A DNA stretch of 57,654 nt, taken from Ilumatobacteraceae bacterium. GTDB lineage: Bacteria; Actinomycetota; Acidimicrobiia; Acidimicrobiales; Iamiaceae. The notes below the pieces were generated by a model. It saw only the letters and a program-made list of their open reading frames with translations, had not been told where the DNA came from and did not search any database. Position 1 is the first letter of the stretch. Every line of letters begins with the position of its first letter. The stretch spans positions 1 through 57,654 of the forward strand of contig JAOBWH010000163.1 in assembly GCA_025463265.1 (NCBI GenBank). Direction: 5' to 3'. Shown here one piece after another: positions 51,401 to 57,654 of this stretch. Made by a program: the position numbers and the translations under genes.

Positions 51401-51590
51401 GCTGTTCCCACCCCATCCGTCGCCGCCCACCACGTCGCCGTACGTCGACTGCCACGCGTGCGACCCCGACGGTCTCGGGACCACCGAGCTGCTGCGTCAC
51501 TGGGACCGCAAGCACGACGATCCGCTCCTCGCCCCGTACGTCGCGCTCGTCGAGCCGGCCGACGCCGACCCCGTGGGAGCCCCGGCGTGA
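48402..51590 (+). CDS. addB: AddB-like helicase/nuclease subunit (PD-(D/E)XK nuclease)
   Basis: 1062 residues. The N-terminal part resembles an SF1 helicase fold but lacks a Walker A (early V-T-V-V-V-P-S-N-Q instead), as in AddB. The C-terminal nuclease has G-N-A-D-R-I-D and L-D-Y-K-T-G-K. Cysteines that hold an Fe-S cluster in AddB are partly present: one in A-R-C-P-H-G-Y and two in C-H-A-C-D-P-D-G; the expected fourth is absent. With AddA it should process double-strand ends for recombination. The GTG start is leaderless-type. The stop overlaps addA as GTGA. Confidence 0.88.
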   Translation: MASAQGQWVRYGTEAATALRAQISRIKADEALAPVTVVVPSNQVGVSTRRLLASGAVGSISGAGPGLIGITFVTPYRLAELLGAASLAAQGRRPVSVPVLGAAVRLALAEEPGTFGPVADHAATETALVAAHRELRDLDPQALSALAASSTRAGEVVRVHQAARRHLAERWYDEEDLLAAAATAVLNGQTPADLGAVVVHLPQRLSRHAAELLVALGRATELTVIAGATGVAKADADVVRSVGRLGADIGPPPSRSALPDLVDPNRTRIITASDADDEVRAAVRTVIDAVRAGTSLDRVAVLYAAPEPYGRLLQHHLDAAGVLTNGTATLPLAGRAAGRTLLGLLDLPATGFRRQDVFAWLSGAPILFEGRRAPVTSWERASRDAGVILGRSEWDRRLQHLAARRTEVADARQAQGPDDEPPGWRVTRDRDEAVRALELRRFVLGLADRLAAAANAPAPWSDRVRWAKRLLTELLGGPARRAGWPDAERRGAERVELALDRLAALDQIEGPVSLAVFGRALAGELEADLGRVGRFGEGVLVGPVSMGVGVDVDLVVTVGMAEGTFPATLRDDSLLPDDDRGATAGELPLRSGHVDRLHQQFLAVLAGARTHVLCVPKGDLRRSRNRVASRWVLEIASLLAGETLWSDALATHEAPWITHHASFDDTLRTAAPATDQEHRLRHLLALAPRRTDLEPAAAEVDPSGPLLGGVHALGQRGSARFTRFDGNLTGLDVASLTERGTSATSLEQWARCPHGYFIRQVLGVRPLEQPEDSLQITPIDRGKLVHTALEDFIREAIDEDRIPAPGHPWSAADHQRLATIANDHCDAAEAGGLTGRALFWQRDRLKILVDLERFLRSDDDHRAATGARPIAAELAFGGDEPWLEFPLGDGRTVRLRGNADRIDRGADGTLHVLDYKTGKADKFTGISAADPHQGGQHLQLAVYGLAARHAVGSPAAPVRADYWFTSARGGFRKLGYDLTDEVLDTVSAAAATIVDGIGSGLFPPHPSPPTTSPYVDCHACDPDGLGTTELLRHWDRKHDDPLLAPYVALVEPADADPVGAPA

Positions 51591-54500
51591 CGCTCTTCGA
51601 CTTCCTCGACGACGAGCCGCCAACGGGGACCGAGCCGCCGCGGCGCGCCGACGGGCCCGGCGAGCCACGTGAGCCGCGTGAGCCCGCCGATCAGATGCAG
51701 CGGCGACGCATCGAGGTCGAGCTCGACCGCACGCTGTTCGTGGAAGCCGGCGCCGGGTCGGGCAAGTCCACGGCGCTCGTCGGCCGCGTGATCGAGCTCG
51801 TCACCGCAGGCCGGGTCCCCCTCCGCGACATCGCCGCCATCACCTTCACCGAGAAGGCGGCGGCCGAGCTCCGAGACAAGATCCGCCAACGGCTCGAGAC
51901 CACGTCGGAGCAGGCCCGGACCTCGGGCGACGACGTGGTCGTCGAGCAGTGCGCCACCGCGATCGACCAGCTCGACGGGGCCGCCATCGGGACGCTCCAC
52001 GCGTTCGCGCAGCGGATCTTGGCCGAGCACCCCATCGAGGTGCAGCTCCCGCCCCGCCTCGACATCCTCGACGAGGTCACCTCGGACGTGCAGTTCGAGG
52101 CTCGCTGGCGGGCGTTCCTCGACGCCCTCCTCGACGACCCGGCCATGGAGCGCACCCTGCTGCTCCTCTTCGGCGCCGGGGTGAAGCCGCCGGCCCTGCG
52201 CGCCCTCGCCCTGGAGTTCGACCGCAACTGGGACCTCGTCGCCGAGCGGGTCCCGGTCGACGCCCCCGAGCCGCCGCCGCTGCGGGCGCAGGTCCTCGTC
52301 GTCCTCGACGCCCTCGACCGCACGTGCCGCCGCATCGACGAGTGCACCAAGGACGATGACACCATGGTGGCGCGCCTCGGCGCCTTCGCCGCGTGGTCGG
52401 CCGCGCTGCGGGACCTCGACGACGAGATCGACCTGCTCGAGGAGCTGAGCGGCGCCGGCGCCCTCACCCGACCCAGCTTCCGGGTGAAGAAGACGGGAAG
52501 GGCCACCAGCTGGACCTGCGACATCAACGAGGTCCGGGCCGAGCTGGACGCGGTCGAGACCGTCCTCGAACAGGTGCGAGGGGAGGTGGCCCAGGCATGC
52601 GCCCACCGGATCGCCGCCGCCCTGCGCACCTTCACGGTCGAGGCTGCGAACGCCCGACGGGAAGCCGGCCAGCTCGCCTTCCACGACCTCCTCGTGCTCG
52701 CCCGGCGCCTGGTGAGCACGAACGCGCCGGCCCGCCAGCGCCTGCACGAGCGGTACCGGAGGCTCCTGCTCGACGAGTTCCAGGACACCGACCCGATCCA
52801 GATCGAGATCGCCGTGCGCATCGCCGCCGACGACCCCCGATCCGAGGAGTCAGGCGCCCTCCCCTGGGACCAGGTCGAGGTGACCCCGGGGCAGCTGTTC
52901 TTCGTGGGGGACCCGAAGCAGTCCATCTACCGGTTCCGCCGCGCCGACGTCTCGCTGTTCCTCGAGGCCTCGCGCCGCTACGGCGGCCGCGAGCCGGTCC
53001 GCCTGACCACCAACTTCCGCACCGGCGCCGAGATCATCGACTGGGTCAACCACACCTTCGGCCGCCTGCTCGCCGAAGCGCCAGCGGTCGACACCCCGGT
53101 CCCCTCGCAGCCGGCGTACGTCGACCTCACCCCCTGGCGAACGGAGCGGCCCGGCGGACCCGCGGTGTCGGTCATCGGCCGCACGCCCCTCAGCCAGGGC
53201 ACCGCGGGCGAGCTGCGCGAAGCCGAGGCCCGACAGGTGGCGGCCGCCATCGTGCGGATCCGGTCCGAAGGCTGGACGGTGGAGGACCGGACGGGAGGGT
53301 GGAAGCCGGCGGCGCTGGGCGACATCACCGTGCTGGTCCCCGCCCGCACCTCCCTGCCCTTCCTGGAGACCGAGCTCGAACGGGCCGGCATCCCCTACCG
53401 GGCGGAGTCGAGCAGCCTCGTGTACGTCTCCCGCGCGGTGCGCGACCTGCTGATGGCGCTGCGCGCCGTCGACGATCCGTCCGACCACCTCGCCGTGGTC
53501 TCGGCGTTGCGCTCGCCGCTGTTCGCCTGCGGCGACGACGATCTGTACCGCCACAAGGTCGAGCAGCACGGCCACTGGAACCACGCAGTCTCCCAGCCCG
53601 CCACCGTGGAAGACGGCCCGGTCCTCGCCGCGCTCTCGTACCTCGGCGGCCTGCACCGGGATCGCCACTGGACCTCCCCCGCGGAGCTGGCCGACCGCCT
53701 CGCCCGGGACCGCCGCGTGTTCGAGCTGGGGTTCGCCGAGGGCCGGACCCGCGACGTGTGGCGCCGCCTGCGGTTCGTCATCGACCAGGCGCGCGAGTGG
53801 GGCGAGGCCACCGACGGCTCCCTGCGCGAGTACCTGCAGTGGGTGACCCGCCAGAGCGCCGAGGGCAGCCGGGTCGCCGAGGCGGTGCTCCCCGAGTCCG
53901 ACGACGACGCCGTCCGCATCATGACCATCCACGCTGCGAAGGGCCTCGAGTTCCCGATCACGATCGTGAGCGGCATGTCCACCGCGCCCATGGGCCAGCG
54001 AGCCGCCGCCCAGGTCGTGTTCCCGCCGCTCCAGCCCGACGGCACGGGTGGTGGGGTCGGCTACCGGTTCGGCAAGCACGTCACCACCGACGTCTTCGAA
54101 GACTGGATCCCGATCGACGACCAGATGGCGTTCGACGAGCGGGTCCGCCTCTTGTACGTGGCCACCACCCGGGCCAAGGACCACCTCGTCGTCTCGCTTC
54201 AGCGCAAGACCCGGAAGTCCGCCGTCGACCCGACCCGGCGGACCAACGCCGAGCTCCTCGTCGACGGCATCGGCCCGGACCGCCTCGACACCCTGCCCGA
54301 CGCGGTCGAGGATGACATCGAGGCCGTAGCCGTCGCCCTGCCCGACCCTCCGTCGCTCCCCGCCCCGTTCGCCGAGTGGCGCGCCGAGCTGGACGCGGCG
54401 CTGGCCGCCGGCTCCCGTCCGACCACCGTGGCCGCCACGGCCCTCACCGCGGAGGGCACGCCCGACCCGGCGCGCGACGAGATCGAAGACACCGACCCTG

Positions 54501-55147
54501 CGGATGGCGTCGACGACGACGCCGGGTCGGTCGTCGTCGACGATCCCGCCGAGGCCGGGCTGCACAAGCGGCCCCGCGACCTCGACCTTCCGCCGTGGCT
54601 CAAGGGCCGCTACGGCACGGCGGTGGGCCGAGCCGTCCACGGCACCCTCCAGACCATCGACCTGGCCGATCCCGCCGGGCTCGGCGGTGCGGTGGCAGCC
54701 CAGTGCGAGGCCGAAGCGATCCCCGACCGCACCGCCGAGGTGGCGGAGCTGGTGCGGGCCGCGCTCGCGTCCCCGGTCATCGCCGCCGCCACCGCCGGGC
54801 CGTACTGGCGGGAGGTCTACGCCTGCACCCCCACGGCGGGCGGACGGCTGCTCGAGGGCTACATCGACCTCCTCTACCGAACGGTCGACGGCATGGTCAT
54901 CGTGGACTACAAGACCGCGGCCACGAACGATCCCCTGGAGCTCCAGCGTCGGGTCGACGGCTACCGGCTCCAGGGCGGTTCCTACGCCTTGGCCGTGCGC
55001 GAGACCACCGGCGAGCCCATCGCCCGGGTGGTGTTCGCGTTCCTCACGCCAGGAGGCGCCGTGGAGCTCGAGCTGGCCGATGTCGAGGCCGCCGTCGGCG
55101 AAGTCGAAGCCCTGGTCGCAGCGGGTGCGGAGCAGGTCACCGCGTAG
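51587..55147 (+). CDS. addA: AddA-like UvrD-family helicase/nuclease
   Basis: 1186 residues. Walker A is A-G-A-G-S-G-K60-S-T; other SF1 motifs are F-T-E-K-A-A-A-E-L, L-L-L-D-E-F-Q-D-T-D, G-D-P-K-Q-S-I-Y-R-F-R-R-A-D, T-I-H-A-A-K-G-L-E and V-A-T-T-R-A-K-D-H-L. The C-terminal nuclease has G-Y-I-D-L and V-D-Y-K-T-A. GTG 51587 overlaps the addB stop; the longer upstream frame is a shadow of addB. It is the motor subunit for break resection ahead of RecA loading. Mycobacterial AdnAB has the same role. Confidence 0.93.
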   Translation: MTLFDFLDDEPPTGTEPPRRADGPGEPREPREPADQMQRRRIEVELDRTLFVEAGAGSGKSTALVGRVIELVTAGRVPLRDIAAITFTEKAAAELRDKIRQRLETTSEQARTSGDDVVVEQCATAIDQLDGAAIGTLHAFAQRILAEHPIEVQLPPRLDILDEVTSDVQFEARWRAFLDALLDDPAMERTLLLLFGAGVKPPALRALALEFDRNWDLVAERVPVDAPEPPPLRAQVLVVLDALDRTCRRIDECTKDDDTMVARLGAFAAWSAALRDLDDEIDLLEELSGAGALTRPSFRVKKTGRATSWTCDINEVRAELDAVETVLEQVRGEVAQACAHRIAAALRTFTVEAANARREAGQLAFHDLLVLARRLVSTNAPARQRLHERYRRLLLDEFQDTDPIQIEIAVRIAADDPRSEESGALPWDQVEVTPGQLFFVGDPKQSIYRFRRADVSLFLEASRRYGGREPVRLTTNFRTGAEIIDWVNHTFGRLLAEAPAVDTPVPSQPAYVDLTPWRTERPGGPAVSVIGRTPLSQGTAGELREAEARQVAAAIVRIRSEGWTVEDRTGGWKPAALGDITVLVPARTSLPFLETELERAGIPYRAESSSLVYVSRAVRDLLMALRAVDDPSDHLAVVSALRSPLFACGDDDLYRHKVEQHGHWNHAVSQPATVEDGPVLAALSYLGGLHRDRHWTSPAELADRLARDRRVFELGFAEGRTRDVWRRLRFVIDQAREWGEATDGSLREYLQWVTRQSAEGSRVAEAVLPESDDDAVRIMTIHAAKGLEFPITIVSGMSTAPMGQRAAAQVVFPPLQPDGTGGGVGYRFGKHVTTDVFEDWIPIDDQMAFDERVRLLYVATTRAKDHLVVSLQRKTRKSAVDPTRRTNAELLVDGIGPDRLDTLPDAVEDDIEAVAVALPDPPSLPAPFAEWRAELDAALAAGSRPTTVAATALTAEGTPDPARDEIEDTDPADGVDDDAGSVVVDDPAEAGLHKRPRDLDLPPWLKGRYGTAVGRAVHGTLQTIDLADPAGLGGAVAAQCEAEAIPDRTAEVAELVRAALASPVIAAATAGPYWREVYACTPTAGGRLLEGYIDLLYRTVDGMVIVDYKTAATNDPLELQRRVDGYRLQGGSYALAVRETTGEPIARVVFAFLTPGGAVELELADVEAAVGEVEALVAAGAEQVTA

Positions 55148-55173
55148 CCGCAGGCCACGCGCCATCCGTTTCG

Positions 55174-55196
55174 CTGTCACACCCCCTCGGTACGTT
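55174..55196 (+). promoter_or_regulatory. PafBC-type DNA-damage promoter of the yhaO/yhaN-like genes
   Basis: CTGTCACAC, 8 nt, TACGTT. Eighteen of 23 positions equal the addB promoter. The hexamer is 30 nt before ATG 55227, so this transcript has a short leader. Confidence 0.65.
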
Positions 55197-55226
55197 GCAG
55201 AGGTCCCCTACGAGGCGATCTGACCC

Positions 55227-56474
55227 ATGCCCTTCTCCTTCCTCCACGCCGCAGACCTCCACCTCGACACCCCGTTCGCGTCCGTCGGCGGGTTCCCCGA
55301 CCAGGTGGCCACCACCCTGCGAGAAGCGTCGCTGCGGGCCTGGGACGCCCTCGTCCGCACGGCCATCGAGCGAGAGGTCGCCTTCGTCCTCCTCGCCGGA
55401 GACATCTACGACGGGGCCGAGCGGGGCATCCGGGCCCAGCGGGCGTTCCTCGAGGGCGTCACCCGCCTGGCCGACCACGGCATCCGCACGTTCCTCGTGC
55501 ACGGCAACCACGACCCGGTCGGCCAGGGCTGGACCGCCATCGACGGCTTCCCCGGGTTCGTCCACCCGTTCGCGTCCTCCAAGGTCGAGTCCATCGAGTT
55601 CGAGGCCGGCGGCGAGCGCGTCGTCGTCCACGGCATCAGCTACGCCACCTCCGCCATGGAGGAGAACCTCTCGCTCCGCTTCCCCCGGGCCACGGGTGGC
55701 GGCTTCCAGATCGGTCTGCTGCACGCCAACCTCGGCGGTTCCGCCACGGGTCACCAGGACTACAGCCCGTGCAGCGTCGATGATCTCCGTCGCCCCGGGT
55801 ACCAGTACTGGGCGCTCGGCCACGTCCACAAACGCCACAACCCGCTCGAGGGCGGACCCTGGGTGGTCTACCCCGGCAACCTCCAGGGCCGGACCACCCG
55901 GCCCTCGGAGCAGGGCGCCAAGGGTGCGGTGATCGTGGAGGTCGCCAACGGTGTCGCCTCGGCCCCGGAACTGGTGATCCTGGACCAGGTCCGCTTCGCT
56001 GATGTCGCGATCGCCATCGATCACGTGGCCGATGTCGGCGCGCTGCTCAGCCACCTGGAGCGGGAGGCGTCGCCCGCCCGCCACGACGGTCGGGCCATGG
56101 TCGTGCGGGCCACCATCGCCGGCAGCGGCCCCCTCCACCAGGAGCTGTCGTCGCCTCGCCGCCGCCTCGAGATCATCGAGGAGCTGCGCCGCTCGGGCGC
56201 CGAGTCCACGCCCTTCGTCTGGTGGAACCAGATCGTCTGGCAGACGCGCCCCGCCGGGGAGGTCATCGACATCCGCCGCCGGGACGACTTCGTGTCGGAC
56301 CTGGTGCGGTTCATGGACGACACGGCGTCGCACCAGCGCACCACGTGGGCGGATCTGCTGCCGGCCGACGTGCTCCGCGAGTTGGGCGACCTCCTGCCCG
56401 AAGCCGACGACGATGCCATCTGGCAGGCCGCCCGCCTCGCCGCCCTCGACGCCGTCACGGGGGCCTCCTCATGA
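55227..56474 (+). CDS. YhaO/SbcD-like metallophosphoesterase exonuclease
   Basis: 415 residues. The calcineurin-like metal motifs are D10-x-H12 in A-A-D-L-H-L-D, G-D-I-Y-D, G-N-H-D-P and G-H-V-H-K-R-H, in Mre11/SbcD order. The protein matches the YhaO group (DNA repair exonuclease with a long C-terminal part). It has its own damage-type promoter. The ATP-binding partner follows with an ATGA overlap, so they should form an SbcCD/Mre11-Rad50-like complex that trims blocked DNA ends. Confidence 0.92.
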   Translation: MPFSFLHAADLHLDTPFASVGGFPDQVATTLREASLRAWDALVRTAIEREVAFVLLAGDIYDGAERGIRAQRAFLEGVTRLADHGIRTFLVHGNHDPVGQGWTAIDGFPGFVHPFASSKVESIEFEAGGERVVVHGISYATSAMEENLSLRFPRATGGGFQIGLLHANLGGSATGHQDYSPCSVDDLRRPGYQYWALGHVHKRHNPLEGGPWVVYPGNLQGRTTRPSEQGAKGAVIVEVANGVASAPELVILDQVRFADVAIAIDHVADVGALLSHLEREASPARHDGRAMVVRATIAGSGPLHQELSSPRRRLEIIEELRRSGAESTPFVWWNQIVWQTRPAGEVIDIRRRDDFVSDLVRFMDDTASHQRTTWADLLPADVLRELGDLLPEADDDAIWQAARLAALDAVTGASS

Positions 56475-57654
56475 AGATCGATGGCTGGCACATCGATGGC
56501 TACGGCGTCCACGCCGACCTCCAGGTGACCGGGCTGCAAGATGGCCTGACGATCGTCGCCGGACCCAACGAGTCCGGCAAGACCACGCTCCAGCACTTCC
56601 TCGTCGGGATGCTGTTCGGCTTCACCGCGGTCAACCGGCCCGACCACCACCCCCCGCTGCGAGGCGGGTCGTACGGCGGCCGCCTCTTCCTCACCACCGA
56701 CGACGGTCAGCACCTCACCGTCCACCGCAGCGCTCGCAAGTCATCCCTGAAGATCACCCATGCCGATGGGTCGGTGTTCGAAGGCGACCTGGCCGAGATC
56801 CTCGGCGGAGCCACCAAGGAGCTGTTCCAGAGCGTCTTCGCCGTCCACCTCGACGATCTCGCCGAGCTGCGGGCGCTCACCGAGGACCAGGTCCGCGACC
56901 GGGTCTTCTCCGCCGGCATCCTCGGTGCTGGTCGCAGTGCCCAGGCCGCGCTCGCCCAGCTCGGCAGCGAGCGCGACGCGCTCCTCAAGCCCCACGGCCG
57001 CAGCGAGCGCTACCGGATCAAGGAACTGCGGGCCCAGCTCGCCGAGGCCCGCCTGCGCCTCGATGAGGCCCAGCGGGAGTCGCGGGCCCTGCCCGCCCAT
57101 CTGCGCCAGCTCGAGCTGCTCGCCGAACGGGCGGGGAACCTCGGCGCCGACGCCGACGAGATCCGCTCGGAGCTCAACCTCGTCACTGCGGTCACCGACC
57201 TCTGGCCCCGCTGGAGCACCGCAGCTGACGCCCGCCACCAGCTCGACCAGCTCGGTCCGGTCGCCGCGCTGCCTACCGATGCGCCCGCCCGGTTGCACAC
57301 CGCCATCGAGCGCCACCGCTCCTCCGCCGATGCCGCCACCCACGCAGCCGACGAGCTCAACGCCGCCGAGCAGCACCTCGCCGGGCTCGACGCACCGGTC
57401 CTCGACCTCGGCTCCATCGACCGCATCGAGCGCCTCGCCCGCCAGATCGAACCCGAGCGCGACCGCCTCCAGCGCATCGAGCAGCTCCGCACCCGTGCTG
57501 CGCACCAACAGGCCGAGCTGGAGCAGGGCCTGCTCGTGCTCGGCGACGCCCGAGATCTCGCCTGGCTCGAGGCCCGGCCGGTCGGGGCGGCCGACGCAGC
57601 CGGTCTCCGCCAGGCCGCCGCCGGCGTCGCCGAGGCCCGCGCCGACCGCCGAGA
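56471..57654 (+). CDS. YhaN/SbcC-like AAA ATPase with coiled coil, N-terminal part
   Basis: The gene runs off the right edge; 394 residues are visible. Walker A is G-P-N-E-S-G-K-T-T (31-39) and the early W-H-I-D-G-Y-G fits YhaN/RecF-like ATPases. From about residue 175 the sequence becomes a coiled coil (L-R-A-Q-L-A-E-A-R-L-R-L, then L-A-R-Q-I-E-P-E-R-D-R-L-Q-R). The signature and Walker B motifs lie beyond the window. It should act with the YhaO-like nuclease. ATG 56471 overlaps its partner's stop. Confidence 0.9.
   Translation, partial: MKIDGWHIDGYGVHADLQVTGLQDGLTIVAGPNESGKTTLQHFLVGMLFGFTAVNRPDHHPPLRGGSYGGRLFLTTDDGQHLTVHRSARKSSLKITHADGSVFEGDLAEILGGATKELFQSVFAVHLDDLAELRALTEDQVRDRVFSAGILGAGRSAQAALAQLGSERDALLKPHGRSERYRIKELRAQLAEARLRLDEAQRESRALPAHLRQLELLAERAGNLGADADEIRSELNLVTAVTDLWPRWSTAADARHQLDQLGPVAALPTDAPARLHTAIERHRSSADAATHAADELNAAEQHLAGLDAPVLDLGSIDRIERLARQIEPERDRLQRIEQLRTRAAHQQAELEQGLLVLGDARDLAWLEARPVGAADAAGLRQAAAGVAEARADRR

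Overview
The window is high-GC DNA (about 70% by eye, not computed) from an actinobacterium. An F420/deazaflavin-type oxidoreductase, an InhA-like enoyl reductase, an ECF42/DGPF pair, split NHEJ genes, leaderless TANNNT starts, and secreted proteins with cell-surface domains common in Acidimicrobiia together suggest class Acidimicrobiia. That placement is an inference. No phage, IS element or CRISPR array is visible.

Layout. 1-3996: type II fatty-acid cluster (SDR end, acyl carrier protein, KAS II, acyl-CoA carboxylase carboxyltransferase, InhA-like enoyl reductase). 4089-11677: envelope genes, namely an exported Tat-type protein, a YihY-like membrane protein, two DUF2510-type proteins (one frameshifted), a methyltransferase, and two divergent AI-2E-family transporters sharing one tiny promoter. 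11962-13904: a small hydrophilic protein and RecQ. 14175-20446: a 1974-residue secreted RCC1 protein, a relict of an AI-2E transporter C-terminus, and tRNA-Arg(CCT). 20467-30006: GH3 glycosidase, an rsbQ-rsbP energy-stress pair running into a Tat-exported phospholipase-C-like protein, an esterase lipoprotein, an FAD protein and an SCO6745-family protein.

30191-38454 is a double-strand-break repair island: two ku genes, a stand-alone LigD polymerase, a stand-alone ATP-dependent ligase, and between them a giant TM0106-type nuclease/exonuclease/helicase. Three of these genes are preceded by undescribed short ORFs whose stop overlaps the next start as TGATG. 38516-45326 holds an HX4D acyltransferase-like protein, an S8 protease with DUF4214 repeats, and a four-gene translationally coupled operon (small secreted protein, ABC ATPase, two membrane proteins) behind an unusually AT-rich promoter. 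46088-48149 is an ECF42 sigma factor operon with its DGPF partner and an F420-type oxidoreductase, with a matching ECF42 promoter. 48402-57654 is the AddB-AddA-YhaO-YhaN recombination/nuclease run, cut by the window end.

The most interesting regulatory signal is a near-identical promoter (TGTCR box, fixed gap, TANNNT) in front of AddAB and the YhaO/YhaN genes, with a weaker copy in front of the TM0106 helicase. It has the form of the PafBC DNA-damage promoter known from mycobacteria. Many other genes start 6-8 nt after a TANNNT hexamer, which points to leaderless mRNAs.
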